Shown: piece after piece, positions 1 through 12,537 of the stretch
How positions within the stretch are numbered: position 1 is the first letter of the stretch
Layout of the letters: every line of letters begins with the position of its first letter
DNA from: Aralia elata
Taxonomy: Eukaryota > Streptophyta > Magnoliopsida > Apiales > Araliaceae
Assembly (NCBI GenBank): GCA_034770075.1
Contig: CM068377.1
Location: 71,809,358 to 71,873,357 of the forward strand
Direction: 5' to 3'
DNA: 64,000 nt
Made by a program: the position numbers and the translations under genes
Notes under the pieces: model-generated
Databases searched by the model: none
Seen by the model: the letters and a program-made list of their open reading frames with translations, nothing else
Told to the model about the DNA's origin: nothing

Positions 1-240
1 TGATTTTATTTAATTCCTATAAGGTGTTTGATAATAGGATTGTGAAAAGTTAATTGAGAAATCTTTGCAATTTGATGCTAGTTTGCCCATTGTCGACGTC
101 GGTTCTCGTCTTTTCTGATTTTTAGCCTTTTGATTAAATGATTTTTTGGGAAAAGGTCGGCATTGATGTCGACGGGGTTTTGAAAGATCACTTTTTATGA
201 TGAGCCAATCAACCAGAGTCGCCAATTGGTATATTTGAAA
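1..240 (-). mobile_element. Start of internal region of a Tat/Ogre-like retrotransposon, with primer-binding site
   Basis: Read on the minus strand, positions 225-213 give TTGGCGACTCTGG, the kind of word found at the primer-binding site of Tat/Ogre Ty3-gypsy elements, just after an LTR. The element body would continue leftwards out of the window. No coding region is convincing in these 240 bases; the short open frame at 10-252 has no recognisable domain. The family call rests on the motif plus the adjacent LTR, so it is moderate. Confidence 0.45.
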
Positions 241-2175
241 TGGATGTACCAACTCATCCGAGTTTTCGTTTTTTTATAAATCGATGGCTCATATGTGACT
301 CCGAATTAATTGGTCTGCGTACCGAGATTCATAGAGTTCGGGGGCTTGCTTAAGCGAGGGGAAGGTATTAGGCACCCCCCGACTTCCGTGAAACACGGTT
401 GCCGCAATCTTGATACTTTTCTATCCTTTAATTCATGAAATGTGTATATGTGCGTGTGTGTGTGTGCCTATGTGAATATTGTGGTGAGTTTGTATGAAAG
501 AATCATTTGGGGTTTTTTATGGAAAGTCGTGTTTTGGGAGTGCTTTAGAATGTCCTTCGGCTTATACGAGAAAGCTTTATGGGAAAGGTTTGATTTTAAT
601 TGTCAAATCTATGAGATTTTCATTAGGTGTCGTTTTGGCAAAAACAATAGTTTTCTAAACCTTCGTCAAAATAGGAATCGAGATCTATACGTCGCTTTCG
701 TAGATGACGGGCAACTTCTAGGATCTCTTTAACCCTATGCACAAAGGTTTAATAAAACGTTTAGTTTATTCATAAAAACCATTTTTTGGTGATGTTTGAA
801 AACGATTTTTTAACCTTCTCGTTTGAATAGGAATCGACATTCATTAGCACTTCTAATTTTAAGCCTCGTGAAGCTAATAACCTAGTTTGATTTATTTTAA
901 TGAAAAACCTTCATCGTTTAATCTTTGAAATCATTTTTTCGTGTCACAAAATCCAATCAAGCATAACCACGCGTCGGGGCTATTCATGGGCATGTAAACC
1001 ATCGAAATAACCCCAAACGCTTACAATCACAAGTTTCACTATTTCGGGGCCTGAAACCCGACCTCCGACTTGGTATCGTTTTAAGGCCCGACGATTACAT
1101 ATTTACAATGACGAATGCGTCTACCCGATTACATACATCCAAAAATGTCCATCATCGAATTTGGACCACGGAGTCGCGTTCCTAGGCTCACATCCGAACT
1201 TGTTGCACAACCGCAAAATGGATACAACGTAAATAAGCAAACGTGGTATGCCTAATGCTCTAGGATATCTTACAATAACAATTGAAATACATTACGAATG
1301 ACCCATTACCGTAATAGCTAAAATTTGCACGAAACGGACATCATCGGGCTATTAGGGGGAATTTCATTCCGATGAAACCCTCACTAATAGTCCCTAATCC
1401 ATGGTTTCACAATAACATGTAAGAAAACTACATTTAAGATAATTCAGATGACAAAAAGCTTGGCAAAAATGGTATAACAAAATGCTAAAACAAAGGATTC
1501 TTCACCTTGCAAATGATCTCCACAATATGTATGAATTTGTGTATTGAGTAGAGTAGAAAATATGAGGTGTAATCTCACAAAATGGGTACAATTTCTCACT
1601 ATTTCTCACTCTTTTCACTCTTAATTTTTGCTGTTTTCTTGTTGTTTTTCTTCTTCTCCCGAACTGGTGCTCCTGCTGGATTCTCCTCCCCTCTGTTTCT
1701 GTATGCAAAATGGCCTGATAAGGCACTGCCAAGGGCAGCCGCTGGCCGCAGATTGATCTGCGGCTGGCCCTTGGTTCTCCCCCCAGCCGTGCTCGAGTCC
1801 CGTGCGCTCGAGTCCCGTGTCGTCTCGAGTTCCGTCCTTGGCCGCGGATTGATCTGCGGCTGACTGTGCTAATTTTCTTGTTTTCCGTACCTCGTCTCGA
1901 TTTTTGTGTCGTACCATTGGTTTTCGCTGAAGGGCTTGCATTCTGCAGTCCAGAAACCGCCGGGAAACGTGCCATGTCATCCGGGTAAGCGCAGTGATCA
2001 GTAACTAACTCCCGACACTCGCTTGTTGTCGTGTCGGCTTCGATCTCGTCCCGTAGTGGTGGCTTTGAGTGTTCGTCTTTATGTCCACCTTTTATTCTCG
2101 TGTGCCGGGTCAATTGACGATCTTTCCCTCCTGTCAGGGTTAGTATAGGAAGTGCAAAATTTGGGTGTCTACACC
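241..2175 (-). repeat. LTR of a Tat/Ogre-like Ty3-gypsy element (5' LTR, minus sense)
   Basis: In minus sense it starts TGTAGACACCCAAATTTTGC at 2175 and runs to about 241-245, ahead of the primer-site word at 225-213. Near its end (minus strand of about 340-385) it contains the run in which GGGTGCCTAATACCTTCCCC is readable, a hallmark I associate with the U5 part of Tat/Ogre LTRs. The long minus-strand open frame at 1502-2206 is an LTR by-product with no domain. The exact inner end is uncertain by a few bases. The partner LTR is not in the window. Confidence 0.55.
1741..1863. repeat. Palindromic GC-rich cassette inside the Tat/Ogre-like LTR
   Basis: Two near-perfect palindromes, GCCGCAGATTGATCTGCGGC at 1745-1764 and a one-base variant at 1841-1860, flank three copies of a CTCGAGT(C/T)CCGT word at about 1792-1836. 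The block is much more GC-rich than the LTR around it. It resembles in style, not sequence, the cassettes in LTRs of elements C, A, J and D. Confidence 0.7.
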
Positions 2176-2239
2176 CACGACCCCTTGTAGACATGTACAT
2201 AAGCACATATATGGTTCCAATTTGATATATTTGACTTTG

Positions 2240-3600
2240 TGATTGCGCTAAACGTTAAGTTTGGGGGAGTATGCATGGTGTTACTATATAGTTGTGTTCA
2301 TTCTTTGTTCCTTGTATAATAAAGCATATAATGAGTCCTATATGACATGATTGACTTATTTTGACTCTATATTGTTTCTAGGGTACAAGAATGTCGGCAA
2401 AGCGACAAAGAGGCAAGGGATCATCGTCTTCTCCTTCCAAGCCGTATGACAAGAAGAAATTCGTCAGTGCGGAGGCTTCGGAGCATTATAGTAGGATGGC
2501 ACAAAAGACAGTGATTCTGAAACGGGATCTACGACCTAATCAAAACCAAGATAGAGAAATTATTGTGATGATAGTAAAGAGAGACTGGTTCGATCTTACA
2601 GCCTAACCCGAGCTGGCAGTTACCGCGGTGGTTAAGGAATTCTACGTAAATGCCAAAGAGCACTACCACTTCGGAGTTCAAGTTCGGGGAAAGACGGTTA
2701 AGTTTTCAAGCATCGACATCTACAAGTATTATAATATGCCGCATATTGGTGATGTCACCCAGTATACCTCTTTCGTGAGTCAAGGACTAAATTACGACCA
2801 AATCATTCAAGAACTTTGCCAGCCTGGCATAACATGGAAATGACATGAACGATCAGGTATGACTTTTTAACAGTCAAAACTCAGTAGATATGGGAAGGAA
2901 TGACACGCCTTTATCTGTGCTAAACTGATGTCGTGCACACATGTGAACGACGTGACCAAAGAAAGAGTTGTGCTGTTGTACTGTCTGGTGAAAGGGAAGC
3001 AGATTGATGTGGGGTTGGTAATTTAAAATTGAATCCTTAGAGCTTTGGAAGGGGGTACCATAGGTGGGCTGCCCCACCTGTCCTTAATTTGCGGATTATG
3101 TGATCATGCAAGTGTTAAATAGAAACATGGCGAACCTATCATACAACCAATGCCACTGCTGGATCATTCCATGATTATCAGGTACAAGGTTTGGGGGGGA
3201 AGTGAATCTCATCTGAGGGGATTGGGTTTTATCATTCCATAGTCTAAGCCTCAGCAAGGGTCGACTCCGATGGCCACAGATTCTTATCCCGCAGCTGCCC
3301 GCCATGTTATTTCTGAAGAGGTTAAGCTTGAGGTTAATAGATGGATGTATCGCTTGGAAGATCAGAATATTCTCCTTGCTGCCCGTCAAGATGCAATCTT
3401 CTCTTACAATGTCAGCTTCAACAATGCTCTCGTCAACATGTTTGCCAGAATGAACCCCACCATAGACCATAACCAGTTTCTTGTGGCGCCCACATTACCC
3501 ATTTTTGTAACGCCTCCAAATTCAGATACATGTACCTCGAATCTGGTGCTTTACGATCCACATCATATATCATACTATAAACATCTCACGACGGAATAAT
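2240..3600 (+). pseudogene. Decayed ORF resembling the 'putative plant transposon protein' domain of gypsy elements
   Basis: Just upstream is a purine-rich AAGTTTGGGGGAGT run (about 2257-2270), common in Athila-type elements. From 2391 an open frame encodes a Lys/Ser-rich start (MSAKRQRGKG...), stops at 2606, and continues in 2628-2843 with the motifs LAVTAVVKEFYVNA and VQVRGKTVKFSS. These match my memory of the plant transposon protein domain (PF20167). Beyond 2850 other frames keep fragments such as DVTKERVVLLYCLVKGK and GGLPHLSLICGLC, so several frameshifts and stops are present. A last open piece at 3270-3599 has no recognised domain. The gene is dead. Assignment to an Athila-like element is an inference from the domain and the purine tract. 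Confidence 0.5.
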
Positions 3601-3875
3601 AGAAATATTTACATTGATATAATATAAATATTCTCATCCCAAGTCTCAAAACCATTACTAATACACCACACAACTAAGCTTATAACATAATAAGTCTTAA
3701 TACATAAACCACAACCATTACCCTAGCTATAGCAGTACAAAGCTATTCCACAGTCTTGCCTTAGCCTTTATCCTTTCCCGAACTATTGCCTCATTTAGTC
3801 TTAACTGTAATGTTTAAGGAAAGTAAGAGGGAGCAACAAGTTTGCTCAACAAGTATAATAACAATAAAGGTGAAC
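3600..3875 (-). repeat. Fragment of a Tekay-type LTR (minus sense)
   Basis: The minus strand resembles the last part of element A's LTR at about 24750-25020: the words around GAGCAAA-TTGTTGCTC, CTTTCCTTAA, and TTTGGGACAGG-ATATTTATATTATATCAAT occur in the same order. Its LTR end is missing on the left, so it is a truncated relic older than element B. Confidence 0.45.
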
Positions 3876-4243
3876 TGTGATATTCTGAACCTTAATAGGA
3901 TTCGTTTATGTAAATTATGTGATTATTAATGAAATTTCTTTGTTTTAATTATGTATTATGGGATTTCATACTCTAATGAAGGATTTGGTCAAATAAAAAT
4001 TTTCTTCGAAAAACGTCGTGCTTAAAAATAAATTTTTCACCAATGAACTTGTTGATATAATTATTTTGACAAGTTGCTTTCTCGTGCTTACACTGACAAA
4101 ATGATTTGTCATGCTTCGAAGTTAATATAATAATATATCAATTGATAAAAACCTAAATAAGTTAATTAGGGTTTAAAATAACAAATTAGATTGTAAACCC
4201 TAATTATAAAACCCTAATCGAAAATCGAAACACTAATTGGTGC
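3876..4243 (+). other. LTR-like flanking DNA split by element B (left part)
   Basis: It begins TGTGATATTCTGAACC, which looks like a Tekay-type LTR start, and ends at the B target site. It continues after B at 50428. The final 100 bases hold several AAACCCTAA-like words. No gene is seen. Confidence 0.3.
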
Positions 4244-4248
4244 ACAAG

Positions 4249-7200
4249 TGACGCCCCCAAATCCGGGTTCTCTAACCTCGGGTTTGGTGCTCATGATCCA
4301 TCATCATCATAAGCATTTTATATACTATTGCGGAATAATAAACATACATTGTTCATTTAAATAACATTCTAAAACATATTCCTAGTTCTCTTTAACCTTA
4401 ACTTATACATACCCTTAAATATTACAAAAGGTTTACATACTATTTACATAACAAAATATAACACTTAAATAGTTACATTATACTATTCTTAGCCAACTAG
4501 TCCTGGACCTTGCCCTTGCCCTTATCCTTCTTGTTTGAACTTTCGGGCTTAGCTGAAATAAACGTCATGATATAACAAGAGTAAGCAACTAATTCGCTTA
4601 GCAAGTTTAATTACAAAGACGATATATCATGATTAGAAAGGAATTTATCTATCGATGTTCAACAATGAAATTCAATTGTAAAAGAACATTTAACAATATT
4701 CGATAATTGAATAATAGATATTGAGTGGTTATAAATAACCATGAACATATACGAAGGTTGTCAGTATTTAAACTGGTCATTTTAGTAAGTTTTGGTAATC
4801 AAAGGGATCAGCCTTTCATACCCGGTGATTTATGCATAAATACTTAATAAGCGAGCAATAATTGTTTTTTAATTTAATGCTTTAGTAAAATAGTCATTTT
4901 TCTCAGTCGAAGAATCCATACCAATCAACTGGTTAGATTAGCTTTTAAAAATTATTTGAGTTTATCAAATTTAACATATTCGATCTAGTTGATACAATTA
5001 GCTTAGATCTAGCTCATAAACAGTTTATCAATTAAAGAACTTTAAATAATTCACAGTCCAATAATAATAGAATCGGAATTTAATTGCATAAAGTGCGAAT
5101 GTCAATAATCATTAAAAATGTGAATAATCATCAATAATTATTCACTAGCATGCTTTGAAATTAATAACTCGAGTTGAGTTAGGAAACTTGCTTGTTCGAC
5201 AAGCTACAATTAGCTAGCTTTAATTAAAATTCTTCGAAAGACCTAGCATTGATAATGTCGGTTTATCAATTAGCATTGTGTATAATTGAACATTTATACT
5301 TTATCATATACTAATCAACTAGTCACATAACACTTATAATCTCTTACACCATCATTAACTCTATTGGATATTTAATAAACCTTAAATTAATGATTTAATT
5401 AACTAACAACATTTTTCTCAGGTGATAAACACTTATTTAAACCCTTAAACAATTAATTATAATTATTCAATTAATATGTTAATTAAATTTAATAAACTCT
5501 ATTTTCATTTAGTTACTATTTAGTGTTAGTAATTAATCAAGTATCTTTAGTTACTATTTAATAATAAATAATAACTAATTACATGTACTTGTTAATCAAG
5601 CAATTGACTTATTAATCTCATTATTATTTAATATTAATTAAATAATAATAGATTAATTAATTATCCTTACTTATTATTTAATGTTAATCAAAATTTATTA
5701 ATCTCCGTTGTCTTTAATTATTATATAATAATAATTAAATAATAATTAATTATTTGACCCTATTTATTATTTAATCTTAGTTAAATAACAAATAGTTAGT
5801 TTATTAAGTTGAATATTATTTAATCATTATTTAATATTAATTAAATAATAATTAATCAATTCGCTTCGTAGATCTTTAATTATTCTTTCTCAAAATAATT
5901 AATTAGTATTTGCTCTCATTTATAATATAATATTAATTAAATAATAAATAATTATTTTGTTCACGTAATTAAGTTATTATATCATTACTACTCAATAACA
6001 CTTAATCACTCTTTAATCATTATTTAATATGAATTAAAATAATAATTAATCACTTATTACTCTTTACTAAAAATTTTATTATTTCTAATATTTTCATTAC
6101 ATTTTCAGTTTTGGGGTCCTTCACGGAAACGTCCATAAAACGAAATCTACAACTCGGATCGAGGTTCGTTAGAGGCGTTTGATTCGTATTTTTCCGAACT
6201 ACAATTTTTATTTATTAAACATCCAATTTGGGCCTGTTTTGGTCACGGAAATCAGTACCAAAGTGAGGGGTCAGCAACATCGTTTTTCCGTCATGGAGGT
6301 GTTTTAGCAATAAATTCATAGTTTGTCCATTTATCAACATCTTAAAGTGATTCAAAAAGGATTTTGTCCAAAACTTATATATCTAGCACACCCAATAAGC
6401 AAATCAAAATTACTAAACAAGGATCTTCAAAATAAATAATATGGATCTCACTTTACTAACTAAAGTTTTTCCGGAAAAACTCATTTACTAGTTTTTCCAC
6501 AAAACTTCCAACACAATCTCACATATATTAACAAGTTATACAATATAACTCAAGATCCAACCTTTTCATAAGGTTTTAACCAACAAGTTCATAAAACTTT
6601 ATAGATCTAAAATAAAAGTACATAACTACATAAAACCTTAACTAAAAATTGAAAATTTTCCTTTACCTTCCTTTGGTTGCTACTCTTCTCTTCTTGCCAA
6701 AATATATTAGGAACCTAGGAGGCATGAAGGTTTAAACTCCTCTCCCTTTTCCCTCCTCCTTGCCGTGGCTCACCCTCTCTCTCTCTCTTGGATTTCTTTT
6801 AGCTCTCTTGGAATAAAGGAAGTGAAATGAAGGGAAAATAACTAAAGCTTTGTTTACTAGTTTTAAATATTAGATATAGATTGTATAACTATCTATATTT
6901 TCCTAATATCTCTCTCTCTCTCTCTTTCATCCTTATCTCTTATCTTATCTTTTTGCTTATTACACTAACCAAATGGCCAAATCAATGGATGACACCTTGC
7001 TTAAGAGATAAGATCAAAAAAAATGAAATCATTGCTCCTTCAATCACCCACATGGGCCAGCCACCTCATAGCTTTTTGCCCCAATTTGAATTTATTTTAA
7101 TTGCTAATTGTCTTAAACAAATGACTAAAAAGTCCCTCCTTGCTTGGGCTAAAAATTGGACCATTAATTTAATTCATTTGGGTTAGAAATAACTAGTTTG

Positions 7201-7750
7201 GGCTACTAGAAAAATCAAGTTTAAACTCACCATCCTTGGGCCACTTAGTTTGTTAAATTATTGGGCTCCCAATATATTGGTTAATTAATTTTATTTAATA
7301 ATTCAAGTCCACTATTAATTAATTTAAGTGGGCTTGATAATAAACCAATTGGGCTAGATAATTAAACTAGATGAACTAGTCCACTAGTAAGTTATACTAT
7401 TAGGACTAGTTACACATTTTATTACATCAATATTCATACTTTATTTAATCAAGTTATAAAATTAAATAATTGAGATGTATAAAATAAATCTCTAGGGTTT
7501 GTGTACTAGGATATAAATTACATACTAGTATACTTTAATTACTATAACCCTTAGGTTATTTAGTCCTCATTTCCAATATATATTATATTTGGTTTTGAAC
7601 TTCCTTGTCATTTTATTTAAACATATCTCACATATATCTAAACACATTTATCATCATTGATAACTAATCAATAATTCAATATAATCACATAATCATTAAT
7701 GTTTAATTAATATATCTATTTACAATAACTTGAAATTCTTGGTTATTACA
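4249..7750 (-). repeat. 3' LTR of element B
   Basis: It pairs with 17884-21028 plus 50069-50422 over its whole length. In element sense it starts TGTAATAACCAAGAATTTC and ends GGGGGCGTCA. The internal side (7751-7768) read on the minus strand gives AAGGAGTGAAAAA, a purine-rich tract acting as PPT. The open frame at 6881-7186 lies within the LTR and has no recognised domain. The interior from about 5350 to 6100 is extremely AT-rich, with repeated TTAATTAAATAATAAT words. Confidence 0.9.
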
Positions 7751-7825
7751 TTTTTCACTCCTTATAAGAATTCTGTCCCCGGAATTTCACATAAGGTTAC
7801 TCAAAAAGATTCGGATAATTCTTTC

Positions 7826-10800
7826 TCATCTTTTTCTCGAGTTTCCACGTAGCTTCTTTAGCATTGTGGTTCCTCCACATAACTTTGACAGAATGTAAAC
7901 CTTATTTCTTAACTTCTGCTCTTTCTTATCTAATATTTCAATAGGAACTTCTTCGTACGATAAATCCTTCTCGACTTGAATTGGCTTGTACGATATCACA
8001 TGCTTGTAGTCAGGTTTATATGGCCGCAACACTGGCACATGAAACACATTATGCACATGTTCTAGTTCAGGAGCTAAAGGTACCTCGTACGCCACTTCGC
8101 CTATTTTCTTCAATATTTCAAATGGTCCAATAAATCTCGGACTCAGTTTACCTTTCTTCCCAAATCTTATCTTCCCTTTCCATGGAGATACTTTTAAAAA
8201 CACATAACTTTCCACTTCGAAGTCTCTCTTCTTGCGATGCAAATCTGCATACTTCTTTTGACAATCTTGAGCTGTTACCAGTCGAGCTCTTATTACTTTG
8301 ATGATCTCCACGGTCTGCTGCACCAATTCTGGCCCCAACAGTCTTCATTCGCCTACCTCATCCTAACATAAAGCTGTTCTTCATTTCCTTCCATACAGTG
8401 CTTTGTACAGTGACATACCAATGCTCATGTAATAACTGTTATTATACGCAAACTCTACTAACGGAAGATGATCCTCCCAGCTTCCCTTGAAATCCATCAC
8501 ACAGGCTCTGAGCATGTCTTCTAATGTCTAAATCGTTCTTTCGCTTTGCCCATCGGTCTGTAGATGATAAGTTGTACTCAACCTTAGTTGTGTCCCCATT
8601 CTTTCTTAAAGACTTCTCCAAAAGTTTGACGTAAAGTGCGGATCCCTATCAGATACAATTGATATTGGCACTCTATGTCTTGAAACAATTTCCTTGATAT
8701 ATAATTTGGCTAGTTGATCCAAATTGTACCTAATCTTGATCGACAAGAAGTGCGCTGACTTTGTAAGACGATCCACAATCACCCATATGGTGTCGTAACC
8801 TTTCTGCGTTGTTGGAAGTCCCACCACAAAATCTATCGTGATGTGCTCCCATTTCCATTCAGGAATCTCTAGTGGTTGCAATAGTCCACTCGGTCGTTGA
8901 TGCTCTGCCTTGACTTTTCTGACATGTTAAACATCTGCTAACATATTCTGCAACCTCTCTCTTCATGTTCGGCCACCAAAAATGTTGACGCGGATCTTAA
9001 TACATCTTTGTGCTTCCTAGGTGTATCGAGTATCATGTACTGTGCGCTTCTTGTAAAATCTCTTCTCTTAACTCCAGTACTGAAGGTACCTAAACTCGGT
9101 TTTCAAATCTCAGCAATCCGATGCTATCGATCTTATACCTCAACTCTTCGCCTTCAGCTAGCTGCTTTTTGATGTTACCACATTCTTCATCATTTTCCTG
9201 AGCCTCCTTCACCCTGTCTAATAAGGACGGACTTGCTTCCATTTCTATTACTTTCTCCGAATCCTCCAGATTTTTTAGCTTCAACTCCATTTTCTCCATC
9301 TCTTTTACTAACTCTTCCTGCTCTGTCAATACAAACAACTTCTCTCTGTTCTTTCTGCTTAAAGCATCTGCCACTACATTGGCCTTTCCTAGATGGTATA
9401 AAATATCACAATCATAGTCCTTGATCAATTATATCCACCTTCTCCGCCTCATGTTCAACTCCTTTTGTGTAAAGATATACTTCAGACTTTTGTGATCTGT
9501 GTATATCTTACACTTTTCTCCATAGAGATAATGTCTCCAAATCTTAAGGGCAAACACTACCGCTGCGAATTCCAGGTCATGGGTAGGGTATCCCTTCTCA
9601 TAGTCCTTTAGATGTCGTGACGCGTACGCAATGACTTTACCATTCTCCATCAACACATAACCTAGTCCCTTGTGTGACGCATCACTGTACATTGTAAAAC
9701 CTCTCGTACTATCTGGTAAGGATAACACAGGTGATTCATTAGTCTCTTCTTCAACTCCTGAAAACTTTGCTCGCATTTCTTAGTCCATGCATACTTAACC
9801 GTCGTTCTGGTCAAATTCCTTAACGGCGTCGCTATTTTCTAGAAATCTTGAATAAACCTTCGGTAATATCCTGTCAATCTCAAGAAACTTCTGACTTCTG
9901 TAGGCGTCTTCGATTGTCCCCAATTTTTCACCGCTTCAACCTTTGTTAGATCCACAGAAATTCCCTCATGGTCTATAACATGTCCCAAAAACTGAACTCT
10001 CTTCAACCAAAATTCACACTTCGAAAACTTTGCATACAATTTCTCCTTTCTCAATGTCTCCAATACTATCCTTAAATGCTCGGCATGCTCCTCTTCAGTC
10101 TTCGAATACACCAATATGTCATTAATGAACACAACAACAAACTTATCTAAATACGGTCTAAATACTTTATTCATTAAGTCCATAAAAGTAGTTGGCGCAT
10201 TCATTAGCCCAAACGACATCACTAAGAACTCATAATGGTCGTAACGAGTCCTAAATGCTGTCTTTGGTACATCCTCCGTCCTCACCTTTAACTGTTGATA
10301 ACCAGTTCTTAAATCAATCTTTGAAAAACATCTCGCTCCTTTAAGCTGATCAAAAAGATCGTCTATTCTCGGTAACAGATACTTATTCTTAATTGTCACC
10401 TTATTCAATTCCCTATAATCCATGCATAACCTCATCAATCCATCCTTCTTCTTTACAAATAACACCGGTGCTCCCTACGGAGATACACTAGGTTGAATTT
10501 ACTTCTTGTCCAATAACTCCTGTAGTTGAACCATTAACTCTTTCATTTCTACCGGAGCCATCCTATACGGTGCTTTCGATATTGGCGTTGTCCCCGGTAC
10601 TAAATCAATTACAAATTCTATCTCTCGGTCTAGCAGAAGTCCTGGCAGTTCATCTAGAAAGACATCTCCAAACTCGTTAACTATAGGTATCTGCCCTATA
10701 TCAAAATTCACCATCCGTGTATCCACTACATGAGCCAAATAACCCTCACATCCTTTTCGTAACATCTTCCTGTCCTGCATCATCGTCAAACAACTCGTTT

Positions 10801-12294
10801 GTCTTGGCGACTTGCTACCATAAAATATAACCTTAAACTTATTTGGTGTCTTAAGGCGTATGCTTTTCTTCTAACAGTCTATAACTGCCTTATGGTTAAT
10901 TAACCAATCCATTCTTAGGATCACATCAAATTCTCCTACGCGTATCGGAATTAAATTCACGCTTAACTTATGTCCCCATATTTCCACACAACAATTTCTA
11001 TGGATAAACTCTAAAGGGATCACTTCTTTGTTTGCAACTTCTATATTCATCGAGTTTTCTAACTTTTCATGAGATACGTTTAACCTTTTAGCAAATTCAT
11101 CAGATATAAAATAACAGGTAGTTCCCGAATCAAATAATACATACGCATTTACATTATTGATCGGAATTTTACCTGACACCACTTCCTTGGATGCCACTAC
11201 GTCTTGTACAGTCATGTTAAAGGTTCTAGCTGTTGGCTTGCTCTGCTGGGTTGGCCCTCCAATGGTTAGTTTGGTGTTACTGCCCTTATTGCCACTTCCT
11301 CCATCAGTATTCTTCTTCAAAGGATAATCCTTGAATCTATGTCTCGTTCCTCCACATGAAAAACAACCACGTTTCTTTGGCTTAGGACAATTGGGCGACA
11401 TATGCCCTTCCTATCTACAGTTATAACACACATTCTTACCCTTCATACACTCTCCCGAGTGATTCTTTCCACATTTCCCACATGCTGGCTTCTTCTGTTG
11501 TACACTTCCTTGCTGACTCTCTGAATTATTACCCCCACTGTTTCACTTACGCTTCTTAGTATTGCTACTGTCGCTACTAGCATTCATATTTCCTCCTTTA
11601 ACCTTCTTCTTATTCTTCTCTCGATTATACTTTGATACTGCTTCACTCCCTCCTTCTGCAATGAGAGCTTTCTCCAACAGAGTCGAAAAGGTAGTAATTT
11701 GCAACACTGCCACCTTGCAATAAATCCATGGTTTTAAGCCATTCTCAAATCTACGCGACTTTCTTGCCTCTGTGTCCACCTGATGTGGAGCGAATCTGGC
11801 TAACTCATTAAACTTGGTGGCATATTCTGACACTGACATATTTTCCTACTTCACCTCCATTCTTGCTTGTGTACTTTCCGAAAAATAGTTTTCAAAAAAT
11901 AAAGTTTTAAACCTTTCCCATGCTACCACTCCTTCACCGACTCTAGCTTGGTTGGATTTCCACCAGAAGTTTGCTTCTCCCTTCATCAAATAAGTCGCAA
12001 ATGCTATCTTCTGTTCTTCAATAACTCTCGCAATGACAAAGACTTTTTCTATCTCTTTTATCCATGTATGTGCTTCATTGGAGTCAGTTATTCCCTTAAA
12101 CTCTGGCGGACTTACTGCCTTGAAGTCTTTAAAATTCGCTAAACGATTCTCTGGTGGATTTCCTGCAGCTGGTGCTCTATTCTGTATTGCTCTGTTAACA
12201 TATTAACAAAGTCTTGTATCGGGTTAGCTTGTCCTCCTTCATTGTTCACAGATCTTTCCTCCCTTTGGTTTCGATTTTGTCGTCTTGGCGGCAT
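7826..12294 (-). pseudogene. gag-pol of element B, degraded
   Basis: The start codon complement is at 12292-12294 (MPPRR..., as in element A). In order on the minus strand: gag (about 11540-12294); zinc knuckles (about 11340-11480), the second carrying a TAG where A has CAG; aspartic protease with LFDSGTT near 11130; reverse transcriptase (9839-10465 and 10499-10789); RNase H (9429-9776) with DASHKGLGYVL; integrase with IDFVVGLP and VSDRDPHF (8606-8881); integrase C-terminus and chromodomain (7826-8338), frameshifted in the chromodomain near 7905. The RT active-site tetrad reads FIND where element A has FIDD, so a catalytic Asp is lost. Many stops and frameshifts split the frame, so the element cannot encode working enzymes. 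Confidence 0.93.
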
Positions 12295-12537
12295 TATCTG
12301 ATTCAATAAAATCTTATATTATTACTTCGAGTTTCATTATATGTTATATCTTCTAAGTGTTTAAAATATAACATGTAACTTAAACTCTAATAGTCATATA
12401 ATGAAAATATGAGATTATTCAATTCGGCTTGTTGAATTACAAATTTTAGTTTAATGAATTTTCAAATTATCAAACAGACAACTTATTATCTTAATTCTTG
12501 AAACTTATTCACTTAAACATATCATAATACTGCATTT
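12295..12537 (-). other. Leader of element B adjoining gag
   Basis: AT-rich untranslated leader between gag and the site where solo LTR C inserted. No primer site is found here; it lies instead at 17869-17879. This shows that C split one leader and is not B's own LTR. Confidence 0.7.

Noticed and set aside
442..732. Open frame of 96 codons
   Set aside because: It lies inside the Tat/Ogre-like LTR in antisense and starts with a simple TG repeat; there is no domain.
1502..2206. Open frame of 234 codons on the minus strand
   Set aside because: It spans the LTR start and the palindromic cassette; the composition follows the GC-rich cassette and no domain is seen.
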